The notes beneath the pieces were generated by a model. That model saw only the letters and a program-made list of their open reading frames with translations, was not told the DNA's origin and searched no databases. Below, piece after piece: positions 34,324-43,882 of a DNA stretch of 64,000 bases (position 1 is the first letter of the stretch; each line of letters starts with the position of its first letter). The DNA lies in assembly GCA_050633365.1 (NCBI GenBank), contig JBOEGJ010000018.1, forward strand, positions 62,001 through 126,000, given 5' to 3'. The position numbers and the translations under genes are program-made. The DNA comes from Pseudomaricurvus sp050633365 (GTDB lineage: Bacteria > Pseudomonadota > Gammaproteobacteria > Pseudomonadales > Cellvibrionaceae).

Positions 34324-35354
34324 TGAGACAACACCTTTTCTAATGCCTGCATTACACGTTCGGGCTGGATATCAATCATACTCTGATGAAACCCCTGCTC
34401 ATCATCACCTTTACGAATTTTCAAATAGCCATCAATCAAGCGAATCACTTCGGCCTTTTCACTTAAGGGCGGCGTAAAATCAGGGCTAGTCGGACCATAG
34501 AGCGCGACCAAAGGGGTATCGACCGCCGCCGCCACATGCATCAAGCCCGAATCATTGGTGACGACCGCCTCGCAGGCAGCCAATAAATCAATCGCCTGAG
34601 GCAGGCTAGTTTTACCCGCCAATCCATAAAAGCAAGCGCGAGCGGTATCAGTGAGACGAGCGGCAATTGAATCGACCACTTCGGCGTCTTTGGCGGAACC
34701 AAAACAGGCCACACTCCAACCATCTTCAATGAGCTTTTGTGCCAGATCGGCGTAGTGATAATCCGGCCAGCGCTTGGCGGGACCAAATTCCGCCCCAGGG
34801 CAAAGGCCGATCAATTTTTTGTCAGGCAAAGCAAACGCGTTTAACGCTTCGGCCTGACTGCTTTCAACCACCGTTAATTTGGGGGGTAGAATCTCGGGCA
34901 ACTGCTCGGCACTGGGCACACCTTCGGTAGCCAGTGCTAGATAGCGCTGCACCATCAACGGAAATGCCTTTTTATTGAGTTTGCGCGGATCATTAAGCAA
35001 AAAGTAACGCATCTCGCCCAGCCAGCCCGTACGCAGATCAATGCCAGCGAAGAAAGGAATTAGAGCCGACTTGAGAGAATTGGGACAAACGATCGCCTGA
35101 TCGTAGCCGCGCTCGGCCAAAACGGCCGCTAAACGTCGACGCACCCCCAGCTGCAAACTGCCGTGCCCCACCGGCATGGCAATGGAATTGGAGACTTCTG
35201 GCATGCGCTCGATCAGAGCTCGACACCAATCGGGCGCTAATACGTCGATCTCGCAGGCGGGGCGCTGTTTCTTCAGTTGGCGAATCAACGAATGGCTCAT
35301 CAACATGTCACCCACCCAAGAAGGGCCGACAATTAGAATCCTGCTGTTTGCCAT
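34320..35354 (-). CDS. waaF: LPS heptosyltransferase II WaaF
   Basis: A 344-residue GT9 heptosyltransferase that adds the second heptose. The start ILIVGPSWVGDMLMSHSLIR and the block GLCPGAEFGPAKRWP are characteristic of WaaF. EAVVTNDSGLMHVAAAVDTP and VALYGPTSPDFTPPL belong to the donor site. It is the first gene of the LPS core operon on the minus strand. The 215-base gap shared with the divergent ilvE should contain its promoter, which I could not place with confidence. Confidence 0.96.
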   Translation of the reverse strand: MANSRILIVGPSWVGDMLMSHSLIRQLKKQRPACEIDVLAPDWCRALIERMPEVSNSIAMPVGHGSLQLGVRRRLAAVLAERGYDQAIVCPNSLKSALIPFFAGIDLRTGWLGEMRYFLLNDPRKLNKKAFPLMVQRYLALATEGVPSAEQLPEILPPKLTVVESSQAEALNAFALPDKKLIGLCPGAEFGPAKRWPDYHYADLAQKLIEDGWSVACFGSAKDAEVVDSIAARLTDTARACFYGLAGKTSLPQAIDLLAACEAVVTNDSGLMHVAAAVDTPLVALYGPTSPDFTPPLSEKAEVIRLIDGYLKIRKGDDEQGFHQSMIDIQPERVMQALEKVLSQ

Positions 35355-35569
35355 GCGTTATTTACTCGTTCACTGCGGGCGAAATAAAACTCGGCATGAT
35401 ACCGCAGTTAACGCCAAACGCCAGTAAAAGAGGTGCAAACTGCGCCAAACTAACGGGCTTCAGTATTCCCTTTTTAGCACAGGCTAATTACAATCGCTGT
35501 CCGGCGCTGAGCAAGATCTATCAGCCGCACACTTTTATTCACTGTGACACCCTATTTTGAGGTTCCCCT

Positions 35570-36580
35570 ATGACTGCCTTCGGTAGCGTTTTTATGCCAG
35601 AAATGGTTTTAACCGAATTTAATGGAGAGAAGTGGAGCGAGCCTCAATTAGTCCCCAGCGATAGCATTAGCATGCACCCTGGCGCCCATGTACTGCACTA
35701 CGCCAGCACTTGCTTTGAAGGCTTGAAGGCCTTTCGTCATGGTGATGGCAGTGTCAAAATTTTCCGGATGGACTGCAACATTGCCCGCTTTGCACAAAGC
35801 AGCGAGCTGCTCGCCCTGCCGCCCATCGACGGCGATCAGACCCGCGACATGATCGTCACCGCCGTGGCTCGCTTCGCTAAAGAAGTCCCTGAAGTACCGG
35901 GATCACTTTACATCCGCCCGACACTGATCGGCACCGAACCAGCCATTGGCAAGGCCGCAGGCCCCTCAACCAGCGCTTATCAATACATACTGGTATCACC
36001 TGTGGGCGATTACTTTGCCGGTGGCAGTGATTCCACCTTGCGCCTATTGCTCGAAGAAGACGGTATGCGCTGCGCACCCCATATGGGCCGCATCAAAAGT
36101 GGCGGCAACTACGCCAGCGCACTGCGTCCAACCCTCGACGCCAAACGCGATCTCAACGTCGACCAAATCCTGTTTTGCCCCAACGGCGACGTACAGGAAA
36201 CCGGCGCGGCCAATTTCTTACTGATCGACGGCGATACCATTATCACCAAAGCCTTGGATGACAGCTTTTTGCATGGGGTGACACGCAACTCCATCCTCAC
36301 CATCGCTCGTGATTTGGGCATGACGGTTGAAGAGCGCGACTTAAGCGTTGACGAATTGCTTGAACGCAGCCGCAAACCCGATTGCGAAGCGGCGCTGTCT
36401 GGCACCGCCGCAGTACTCACTCCGGTTGGAACCCTGCTGCACAAAGGCCAAGAATACCCTGTTGGTAACGGCAAAGCGGGAGCCACCACGGCTAAGTTGC
36501 GCCAAGCGCTGAACGACATCCAGTGGGGCCTGGCCGAAGATAAACACGGCTGGCTCACCAGCGTAGACGCTCAAGACTGA
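35570..36580 (+). CDS. ilvE: Branched-chain amino acid aminotransferase IlvE
   Basis: A 336-residue class IV PLP aminotransferase that makes valine, leucine and isoleucine from their keto acids. The sequence has HYASTCFEGLKAFR, SLYIRPTLIGTEP, MGRIKSGGNYASAL with the PLP lysine, NGDVQETGAANFLLI and FLHGVTRNSILTIA. GAGG precedes ATG 35570. It is divergent from waaF and ends in a strong terminator. Gene order waaF-ilvE-glnE is conserved in Pseudomonas. ilvD lies 14 kb further along the window. Confidence 0.95.
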   Translation: MTAFGSVFMPEMVLTEFNGEKWSEPQLVPSDSISMHPGAHVLHYASTCFEGLKAFRHGDGSVKIFRMDCNIARFAQSSELLALPPIDGDQTRDMIVTAVARFAKEVPEVPGSLYIRPTLIGTEPAIGKAAGPSTSAYQYILVSPVGDYFAGGSDSTLRLLLEEDGMRCAPHMGRIKSGGNYASALRPTLDAKRDLNVDQILFCPNGDVQETGAANFLLIDGDTIITKALDDSFLHGVTRNSILTIARDLGMTVEERDLSVDELLERSRKPDCEAALSGTAAVLTPVGTLLHKGQEYPVGNGKAGATTAKLRQALNDIQWGLAEDKHGWLTSVDAQD

Positions 36581-36602
36581 GCGATACCAATCGCTATTGC
36601 TA

Positions 36603-36639
36603 AAACGGCCTGACGGGTAATCCGGCAGGCCGTTTTTTT
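36603..36639 (+). terminator. Rho-independent terminator after ilvE
   Basis: A 10-bp stem AAACGGCCTG / CAGGCCGTTT with a 13-base loop is followed by seven T in all. It is 22 bases past the ilvE stop. The A run on its other side may also let it serve glnE on the minus strand. Confidence 0.9.
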
Positions 36640-36724
36640 GTCTTCTTTAAATGCTCTTTAATGGTTTTTAGTGGCCTAGCGATCATTTGGAACTTATCCA
36701 CAGCCCTCGCACTACAGCGACCAA

Positions 36725-39667
36725 TCAAGCCTCGAAGAACGAGCGCCAGATACGGATAACGCTGGCCCGCAACTCGGTGAATTCACTAGCGCTCACTTTA
36801 CCCGGCAAGTTCTGCAACACCAATCGGTGTCCCGCGGCGCGATAGGCCTTATAGGCCTCAGCCAGCTGCTCTGCGTCATCACCACTGAGCAAGTCGGTTT
36901 CCTGCAGACAAGCCAATATACGAATATTGTCACTCCAGCGGCTCAATTCAGGGAACCGCTTGGACCAAGCCAATACCGAGTACTGCACTAAAAACTCAAT
37001 ATCAACGATTCCGCCAGCATCCTGCTTGAGATGAAATTGCTTCGCTCGCTCTTCTTCACTGCCCTTGGTGCCGAGACTGGTGCGCATTTTTTCTCGCATT
37101 TTGACCACGTCGGCTTTTAATTCAGTGTCGCCTCTGGCGCTTCGTAAAATATCGTGGCGCAGCGCTTCAAATTGCTCGGTGAGCGCCCGACCTCCGGCGA
37201 CGACCCGGGCACGAGTTAACGCTTGATGCTCCCACGTCCAGGCCTCGTTGCGTTGATATTTTTCGAACGCTGTCAGGGAGCTGACCAAAAGCCCAGAATT
37301 GCCCGACGGACGCAACCGCATGTCCACTTCGTAGAGTTGTCCCGATACCGTTTGCGCATTCAAGATATGAATCATTTTTTGCCCCAAGCGGGTAAAAAAT
37401 GTTTGATTATCAAGCGGCTTATCGCCATCACTATAGGCGTTGCTACTAGCGTTGTGGATAAACACCAAATCCAAATCAGAACCGTGGCCCAACTCAAAAC
37501 CGCCCATCTTGCCGTAGCCCACCACAATAAATTCAGGGGCGGACTGGTCTGGCGCAGCTTGGGGCTTGCCGTGGCGTTCAATCATTTGCTGCCAGGCCAA
37601 TGCCAATACGTGCTCTAAAATCACTTCGGCCAACCAGGTGAGGTAATCACTCACCCTCATCAGCGGCAGCACTTCTGTCACTTCACTGGCGGCCACACGC
37701 AAGCCGTGAGCCAAACGAAAATACCTCAGAGTTTCCATCTGACCTTCGAGATCATCCCAACCGACACGCAGCACTTGCTGGCGTAATTCATCGCGCAAGG
37801 CGTCTTTGTCGGGAGGGTTGTAGAGGCTGCGCTGATCCAACAGCTCGTCGAGCAGCGCGGGATGCCTTGCCAACTGATCGGCAATCCAGCGACTGCCGCC
37901 ACACAAGCGAACGAGCTGCAACAGCGCATTGGGGTTTTCGACTAAGAGTAAGAGATAGGCTGTGCGTCGCGACACCGCTTCAATCAACACCAAAATCCGC
38001 GCCAGGGTTTGCGCCGACTCATGGCGATCAAACAGCAAGCCAATTAACCTCGGCATAAGAGCATCCAAGCGCGCACGCCCTTCGGGCTGCATGGCTTTGA
38101 TCGCTCGACTAGCCGCTAGCTTTGCCAGCTCCTCGGCCACCGCTTGCGCCTCTTTCAGACCTTGGGCTTTCAAGTCGCAGGCGAGTTGCTCCACATCGAT
38201 CTGGTGATGATCCGGAGCCCCCTGTTTAGGCCAAAATGGCTGCCAGCGGACAAATTCGTCACCTTCATTCTGCTCACTCTTAGGCGCGGCGATCACTTCT
38301 TGGAAATAATCATTGACCCGCTGACGATGCTGCGCCAATTGCTCGCTGAACGCGTCGCTAGAGTCGAACCCCAACACCCAGGCCAGTCGACGATAATCTA
38401 CCTCGTCCACCGGCAGCGATTGTGTTTGCTTGTCTTGATAACCTTGAATAGCGTGCTCGGTATTGCGCAAGAAGATATAAGCCTCGGACAGCTCCTCGGC
38501 CGCGCCCTTGGGTAAACACTCTTGCGCTTCGAGCATCGGCAATAACTTAAGTACCTGCCGTTCACACAAGCGCGGATCGCGCCCCCCGCGAATCATTTGA
38601 AACACCTGCACGATGAATTCAATTTCGCGAATTCCGCCAGCGCCAAGTTTCACATCGGTACTAATGCCCTTGCGCTGTACCTCGCGATTGATGAGCATCT
38701 TCATATCACGCATGGATTCAATGGCGGAGAAATCCAAATAACGGCGATAGGTAAATGGGCGCAGCATAGCCATTAAATCTTCGCCGGCGCGCTCGCCACC
38801 GGCGACCACATCGCCCGAGACGATACGCGCCTTAATCATAGCGTAGCGCTCCCATTCACGACCTTGAGTCTGGTAATACTCTTCCATGGCGTCAAAGTTT
38901 AAAACCAAAGCGCCGCTCTGACCGTAGGGGCGCAATCGCATATCCACCCGAAAAACAAATCCGTCCACCGTATGTTGATCCAAGCTGTTGATCAACTTCT
39001 GACCCAGTTTGATAAAATACTCTTGGTTTGAGATCGACTTTTTACCGCCCTCGGTATCACCTTTCTCGGGGTAACAAAAAATCAAATCGATATCGGAGGA
39101 AACGTTCAGCTCGCAACCACCCAACTTGCCCATGCCGAGCACGACCAAGGGCTGCTCAGCCCCACTCTGACATCCCATGGGAACGCCAAAACGCGGCAAT
39201 AACTGTTGGCGGTGAAAAGCCATCGAGGCCTGAATGGTGACCTGTGCAAGATGCGTCATATCAAGCGTAGTTTCACTCATCGGCGCCAGCTCGCAGAAAT
39301 CGCGCCACAAAATGCGCAACATCATGTCTCGCCGAAACTGGCGCAACTTTCGATCAAACGCTTTTTCGTCGTCGACGCCTTGTAATCGCTGCGACAGGTT
39401 CGCCGCCATATCACCTTCGCTCAACGAGCGTTTGAACCAGGCTTCGCCCAGCCAGGCTAAAAAGTCTTGCGCTTGGTTCACCGCCACTTGCGCGACAAAA
39501 TCGCTGGCCACCCACATGCGTGCCAATTGGTGTGCATCATCGCCATGGGCGGCGAGCCACTGATTGAGCTCGTCGTGCTGATCATTGCTGGTGCGGCCGA
39601 GCCACAAATCAATGGTGTGTTGTAATGCGGGGTGAAATTCAGGGGGGATTTGATCGAACGACAGCAT
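36725..39667 (-). CDS. glnE: Glutamine synthetase adenylyltransferase/adenylyl-removing enzyme GlnE
   Basis: A 980-residue bifunctional enzyme that adds and removes AMP on glutamine synthetase. Two nucleotidyltransferase domains are seen: GMGKLGGCELNVSSDIDLIF in the N-terminal deadenylating half and GYGKMGGFELGHGSDLDLVF in the C-terminal adenylating half. They are linked by helical regions with GAGGIREIEFIVQ and DAGGIVDIEFLVQ. The GTG at 39673 also opens the frame, but ATG 39667 has GGAG at 5 bases. It is transcribed convergently with ilvE. Confidence 0.96.
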   Translation of the reverse strand: MLSFDQIPPEFHPALQHTIDLWLGRTSNDQHDELNQWLAAHGDDAHQLARMWVASDFVAQVAVNQAQDFLAWLGEAWFKRSLSEGDMAANLSQRLQGVDDEKAFDRKLRQFRRDMMLRILWRDFCELAPMSETTLDMTHLAQVTIQASMAFHRQQLLPRFGVPMGCQSGAEQPLVVLGMGKLGGCELNVSSDIDLIFCYPEKGDTEGGKKSISNQEYFIKLGQKLINSLDQHTVDGFVFRVDMRLRPYGQSGALVLNFDAMEEYYQTQGREWERYAMIKARIVSGDVVAGGERAGEDLMAMLRPFTYRRYLDFSAIESMRDMKMLINREVQRKGISTDVKLGAGGIREIEFIVQVFQMIRGGRDPRLCERQVLKLLPMLEAQECLPKGAAEELSEAYIFLRNTEHAIQGYQDKQTQSLPVDEVDYRRLAWVLGFDSSDAFSEQLAQHRQRVNDYFQEVIAAPKSEQNEGDEFVRWQPFWPKQGAPDHHQIDVEQLACDLKAQGLKEAQAVAEELAKLAASRAIKAMQPEGRARLDALMPRLIGLLFDRHESAQTLARILVLIEAVSRRTAYLLLLVENPNALLQLVRLCGGSRWIADQLARHPALLDELLDQRSLYNPPDKDALRDELRQQVLRVGWDDLEGQMETLRYFRLAHGLRVAASEVTEVLPLMRVSDYLTWLAEVILEHVLALAWQQMIERHGKPQAAPDQSAPEFIVVGYGKMGGFELGHGSDLDLVFIHNASSNAYSDGDKPLDNQTFFTRLGQKMIHILNAQTVSGQLYEVDMRLRPSGNSGLLVSSLTAFEKYQRNEAWTWEHQALTRARVVAGGRALTEQFEALRHDILRSARGDTELKADVVKMREKMRTSLGTKGSEEERAKQFHLKQDAGGIVDIEFLVQYSVLAWSKRFPELSRWSDNIRILACLQETDLLSGDDAEQLAEAYKAYRAAGHRLVLQNLPGKVSASEFTELRASVIRIWRSFFEA

Positions 39668-39777
39668 GATCACTCCATGGTTGTGCAGACGTCAGGAACG
39701 CAGGCCACACACAATATCTATGCGCCAGCGTTAATTCATAGATCGACGGACGGCTGCTTAGCAACCCGACCTATCGA

Positions 39778-41553
39778 CTAAAAGTTGGTATCCACTGGAG
39801 GGGCGACTCGCAATACCTCTTCGATGGTGGTGATGCCCTGCGCCACCTTTTGAGCACCAGACAAACGCAAGGTGCGCATTCCTTCACGCATACTGAGTTT
39901 ACGCAACTCCTGTAAATCACACTTGTCATTGATCAAAGGTTGCAGGGTTTCCGACAAAGGCATGATTTCATAAATACCTTGGCGCCCTAGGTAGCCGGTG
40001 TTTCGACACTCGAGACAACCCACTGGCTGGTATTGCACCTTGGGCGGGGCAACCTTCCAAGGTTGAACCAAACTTTCCCAGACGTTGCGATCTACCGGCG
40101 CCTCTTCTTTGCAATCTGGGCATAAAGTTCGCACCAGACGCTGAGCCATAATCCCCAACACCGACGAGCGCAGTAGATAGGATGGCACCCCCAAATCCAG
40201 CAGACGGGTAATACCCGTGGGAGCGTCGTTGGTGTGTAGCGTCGAAATCACGAGGTGACCGGTGAGCGCCGCCTGAATCGCCATTTGTGCTGTTTCGAGA
40301 TCTCGAATCTCGCCCACCATGACGATGTCGGGGTCTTGTCGCATCAGGGTTCTCACGCCGGCGGCAAAATCGAGCCCAATATTATGCTGCACTTGGGTTT
40401 GATTAAACGCCTCTTCGACCATTTCTATGGGGTCTTCAATGGTACTGACGTTAACTTCACTGGTGGCCAATTGTTTGAGTGAGGAGTACAAGGTGGTGGT
40501 TTTACCCGAGCCCGTCGGGCCGGTCACCAAAACAATGCCATGAGGACTGCTCACCATCGATTGCCAGCGCTGATAATCATCTCCGGTCAATCCCAACTCG
40601 GAAAAACTTCGCAGCAGCACGTCGGGATCAAAGATCCGCATAACAAGCTTTTCGCCAAAGGCGGTTGGTAGGGTCGACAATCTCAGTTCCACCTCGCTGC
40701 CGTTTGCGCGCTTCGTCTTAATCCGGCCGTCTTGCGGTTTGCGTTTTTCGGCCACGTTCATGCGGCCAAGAATTTTAAAGCGACTGGTCACCGCGTTGGT
40801 GATAGCTGCCGGCAGCTCGTAAACCTGGTGCAAAATGCCATCGATCCGAAAGCGCATACGCCCCACCTCCCGGCGCGGCTCAATATGGATATCACTGGCG
40901 CGTTGATCAAAAGCGTATTGCAGTAACCAATCGACGATATTAACAATGTGCTGATCGTTGGCCTCGGGGTCTTTAAGGGTACCCAATTCCAGCAACTGCT
41001 CGAAATTGGTCACCGACGAAGGGCCGGCCATACCCGAGGCGCCAGAAATCGACTTCGACAAGGTGTAGAACTCGATCATATAGCGCTCGATATCCGAGGG
41101 AAGCGCAAATACTCGAGTCACCTGTCGGCGCGCGACATGCTCCAGTTGCGGCACCCAATCGACCATAAAGGGCTGTTTACAGGCAACCACGATATGATCC
41201 GCGGTGAGATCGACGCAGAGGATACCGTGACGCTTGGCGAAGGCGTAAGACATCACCTCGGTCACTTCGGCGGCATTGATTTTCAGCGGATCAATATGCG
41301 CGAGAGTCAGCTCCGCGCGATCAGCCAGCCATTGAGACAGCCGCAATTCATCGAGCACCGTGCCTGGGGCGGTGTGATCGTCTAAGCGCAGACTCGCGAT
41401 ATAAGAAAGAGGATGCATGGTGGCCTGCTCGCGGGTGCGACTCTGACCGGCGACAAAGTTCGCGTCTTTCTGTTCAATGCGGCCATCGGCCACAAGATCG
41501 TCGAGGGTATTGCGCAGATCAATAATCCGCTCAACCACGGGGGCATGACTCAT
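39778..41553 (-). CDS. PilB/GspE-type secretion ATPase, orphan
   Basis: A 591-residue type II secretion/type IV pilus assembly ATPase. An N-terminal MshEN/T2SSE-N-like domain (about 60-170) precedes the motor domain: Walker A GPTGSGKTTTLYSS near 341-354, the Asp box STIEDPIEM, Walker B DIVMVGEIRDLETA and the His box STLHTNDAP. A zinc tetracysteine is present as CPDCKEEAP and CLECRNTGY. No pilin, platform or secretin gene lies next to it, so its partner system is elsewhere. A similar orphan lies beside pit in Pseudomonas. The start is ATG 41553 with AAGGAA upstream; TTG 41604 is not favoured. Confidence 0.9.
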   Translation of the reverse strand: MSHAPVVERIIDLRNTLDDLVADGRIEQKDANFVAGQSRTREQATMHPLSYIASLRLDDHTAPGTVLDELRLSQWLADRAELTLAHIDPLKINAAEVTEVMSYAFAKRHGILCVDLTADHIVVACKQPFMVDWVPQLEHVARRQVTRVFALPSDIERYMIEFYTLSKSISGASGMAGPSSVTNFEQLLELGTLKDPEANDQHIVNIVDWLLQYAFDQRASDIHIEPRREVGRMRFRIDGILHQVYELPAAITNAVTSRFKILGRMNVAEKRKPQDGRIKTKRANGSEVELRLSTLPTAFGEKLVMRIFDPDVLLRSFSELGLTGDDYQRWQSMVSSPHGIVLVTGPTGSGKTTTLYSSLKQLATSEVNVSTIEDPIEMVEEAFNQTQVQHNIGLDFAAGVRTLMRQDPDIVMVGEIRDLETAQMAIQAALTGHLVISTLHTNDAPTGITRLLDLGVPSYLLRSSVLGIMAQRLVRTLCPDCKEEAPVDRNVWESLVQPWKVAPPKVQYQPVGCLECRNTGYLGRQGIYEIMPLSETLQPLINDKCDLQELRKLSMREGMRTLRLSGAQKVAQGITTIEEVLRVAPPVDTNF

Positions 41554-41730
41554 GAAAGTTTCCTTTGCGATATCGGTAGGATGACGGTCATCCGATTGCG
41601 CCAAACCCTACCATCAAATGACAGAATTACGCGCCAAGGGTATTGAGATTGTAGCCAGATTCAACAGAGGACGATACTGTAGCAACCAGACTCTGTGATC
41701 GCCGTTTAAAGGAGAATCATCATCTGCAAT

Positions 41731-41757
41731 AAAACTGACATCAAAATGTCATTTTTT
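41731..41757 (+). other. Hairpin with T run in the gap before the phosphate-transport pair
   Basis: TGACAT (41736-41741) and ATGTCA (41746-41751) form a perfect stem with a CAAA loop, flanked by AAAA before and TTTTTT after, so the stem can extend past one bulged C. It looks like a small terminator or attenuator. A possible -10 box TATACT at 41782-41787 would instead place it as an operator upstream of the promoter. Confidence 0.45.
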
Positions 41758-41815
41758 GATGAGTTCTGAGGCGCCACTGATTATACTCCGCGCAGAATCC
41801 AACGGGAGTCCATTT

Positions 41816-42496
41816 ATGGCAATCTCAAACCCTTTGAGCAAGGTATTCGGCAAGTCCCCCATTAAGCCTATTCAGGAACATATGGCGGTCTCGCACGAAA
41901 CTGTTGAACAGCTCACGCCCTTTTTTGCAGCCGTTAAGAATAACGACTGGGCACAGGCCGCCGCCGTTCAGAAGAACATCGGTGCGCTTGAGAACAAAGC
42001 CGATGAATTAAAGAAAGAAATTCGCCTGCATTTGCCCAAGAGCTTGTTTCTACCTGTACCACGCTCTGATTTATTAGAGCTGCTATCGATGCAAGATCGC
42101 ATCGCCAATCGCGCCAAAGACATCGCCGGCATCATGCTGGGTCGCGAGATGTCGATTCCCGGTGTCATCGAAGACGAAATGCTGCAATTTGTGGAAACCT
42201 CTATCGATACCTCTGCGCAAGCATTGAAAGCGATTGAAGAGCTCGATGAGTTGCTCGAGACTGGATTTGCCGGTCGAGAAATCCAGCTGGTCGAGAAGCT
42301 TATCGAAGAGCTCGACCGCTTAGAACATCACTCGGATCAGCTGCAGATCATCATCCGCAGTAACTTGTTTAAGGTGGAGAAAGATCTACCCCCCATCGAT
42401 GTGATGTTTTTCTATCGCGTTATTGAATGGGTCGGCGATGTTGCCGATCGTGCCCAAAAAGTCGGCTCTCGACTCCAAATGCTGCTCGCTCGCTAG
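41816..42496 (+). CDS. DUF47/PhoU-like regulator of Pit
   Basis: A 226-residue all-helical protein of the TIGR00153/DUF47 family, PhoU-like. It starts MAISNPLSKVFGKSPIKPIQEHM and continues with acidic helices (ENKADELKKEIRLHLPKS, LSMQDRIANRAKDIAGIM, RLEHHSDQLQIIIRS) typical for metal clusters on PhoU folds. Members are encoded directly ahead of Pit-type transporters and probably tune phosphate uptake. The start ATG 41816 has GGGAG 8 bases upstream; the longer frame from 41756 is not supported. Pit follows after 26 bases. Confidence 0.92.
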   Translation: MAISNPLSKVFGKSPIKPIQEHMAVSHETVEQLTPFFAAVKNNDWAQAAAVQKNIGALENKADELKKEIRLHLPKSLFLPVPRSDLLELLSMQDRIANRAKDIAGIMLGREMSIPGVIEDEMLQFVETSIDTSAQALKAIEELDELLETGFAGREIQLVEKLIEELDRLEHHSDQLQIIIRSNLFKVEKDLPPIDVMFFYRVIEWVGDVADRAQKVGSRLQMLLAR

Positions 42497-42522
42497 CGTC
42501 TATTTCAAAGGTATAACCTAAC

Positions 42523-43794
42523 ATGTCCATTCTTGCTGAACACGGCCAAACACTCTTGATCTTGGCCTGTATTTTCGGGGTTTTCATGGCTTGGGGCGTC
42601 GGCGCCAACGATGTGGCCAATGCCATGGGTACGTCAGTTGGCTCTCGCGCACTTACCATTAAACAGGCGATTCTTATCGCCATGGTGTTTGAGTTCTTGG
42701 GTGCCTATTTAGCGGGCGGCGAGGTAACCTCAACCATCCGCAAAGGCATTATCGATCCGGCCATGATGGCGGACACACCTGAACTCTTGGTGTTCGGGAT
42801 GATGTCGGCGCTGTTAGCCGCCGGCACTTGGCTGCTAATTGCCAGTATTCTTGGCTGGCCAGTATCCACCACTCACTCTATCGTTGGCGCCATCGTAGGC
42901 TTTGCCGCGGTGGGCATTGCCTTTGATGCCGTCGCTTGGGCCAAGGTCGGCAAGATCGTCGCCAGCTGGGTGGTTTCACCAGTATTGGCAGGCACCATCA
43001 GCTTCTTCCTGTTCCGCAGTGTTCAGAAGCTCATCCTCAATACTGAAAACCCCTTCATCAATGCCAAGCGTTTTATCCCGCTGTATATGTTTGCGGTGGG
43101 CTTTTTGATGGCGATGGTAACGCTGCTAAAAGGCCTGAAGCATGTCTTTAAAGACATGGGACTGAAGTTTAGCTTCCTAGAAAACGCCGGAATCGCCATG
43201 CTGTTTGGTCTACTGGTTATGGCGATCGGTATCTGGATGATGCGCAAGATTAAAGACGAAGGTAACGAAAACAATCGCTTCGCCAGCGTCGAGCGCGTGT
43301 TTGCGGTACTGATGGTCTTTACCGCTTGTGCCATGGCCTTCGCTCACGGTTCAAACGATGTTGCCAATGCGGTTGGCCCTCTGGCGGCCATCTACGGTGT
43401 GATTTCTACCGGTGCCGTTGCCGCCAAGACCTCTATGCCTAGCTGGATCTTGCTGCTCGGCGGTGCGGGTATTGTGGTCGGTCTGGCCACCTATGGCTGG
43501 AAAGTTATTGCCACCATCGGTAAGAAGATTACCGAGCTCACACCAAGCCGCGGGTTTGCCGCTGAGCTGGGCGCTGCAGCTACCGTGGTACTGGCATCGG
43601 GAACTGGCTTGCCAATTTCTACAACACACACCTTAGTAGGTGCGGTTCTAGGTGTAGGCCTGGCTCGTGGAATTGGCGCTTTGAACTTACGCGTCATTGG
43701 CACCATCTTCACCAGCTGGATCATTACCTTGCCCGCCGGTGCAGGCCTAGCCATCTTGTTCTTCTTTTTCTTCAAAGGTATTTTTGGCGGCTAA
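42523..43794 (+). CDS. pit: Inorganic phosphate transporter, Pit family
   Basis: A 423-residue Pit-type low-affinity inorganic phosphate transporter, driven by the proton or sodium gradient. Both family repeats are present: GANDVANAMGTSVGSRAL near residues 28-45 and GSNDVANAVGPLAAIYGV near 274-291. Ten or more hydrophobic segments are seen, with a charged loop about 240-260 (RKIKDEGNENNRFASVER). It is co-transcribed with the DUF47 gene. A possible stem-loop follows the stop. Confidence 0.94.
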   Translation: MSILAEHGQTLLILACIFGVFMAWGVGANDVANAMGTSVGSRALTIKQAILIAMVFEFLGAYLAGGEVTSTIRKGIIDPAMMADTPELLVFGMMSALLAAGTWLLIASILGWPVSTTHSIVGAIVGFAAVGIAFDAVAWAKVGKIVASWVVSPVLAGTISFFLFRSVQKLILNTENPFINAKRFIPLYMFAVGFLMAMVTLLKGLKHVFKDMGLKFSFLENAGIAMLFGLLVMAIGIWMMRKIKDEGNENNRFASVERVFAVLMVFTACAMAFAHGSNDVANAVGPLAAIYGVISTGAVAAKTSMPSWILLLGGAGIVVGLATYGWKVIATIGKKITELTPSRGFAAELGAAATVVLASGTGLPISTTHTLVGAVLGVGLARGIGALNLRVIGTIFTSWIITLPAGAGLAILFFFFFKGIFGG

Positions 43795-43820
43795 TCCCTA
43801 GCCCCACTTTATCGCCCTTG

Positions 43821-43870
43821 CGACGGTCGAGTTAACCCTTGAAGCTTTCAAGGGGTTAGCTCGGCCGTTG
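43821..43870. terminator. Long imperfect hairpin between convergent genes
   Basis: The arms CGACGGTCGAGTTAACCCTTGAA (split by mismatches) and TTCAAGGGGTTAGCTCGGCCGTTG can pair over most of their length, with a 3-4 base loop. No T run follows. It is placed between the ends of pit and the DSBA-fold gene and probably serves to end both. Confidence 0.5.
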
Positions 43871-43882
43871 TCATTTCTGAGC

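Noticed and set aside
36694..36702. Perfect DnaA box TTATCCACA, with another at 10279-10287.
   Set aside because: Single copies far apart, one inside a coding region, and no AT-rich unwinding element or dnaA/dnaN genes. One such 9-mer is expected by chance in a window of this size when both strands are counted.
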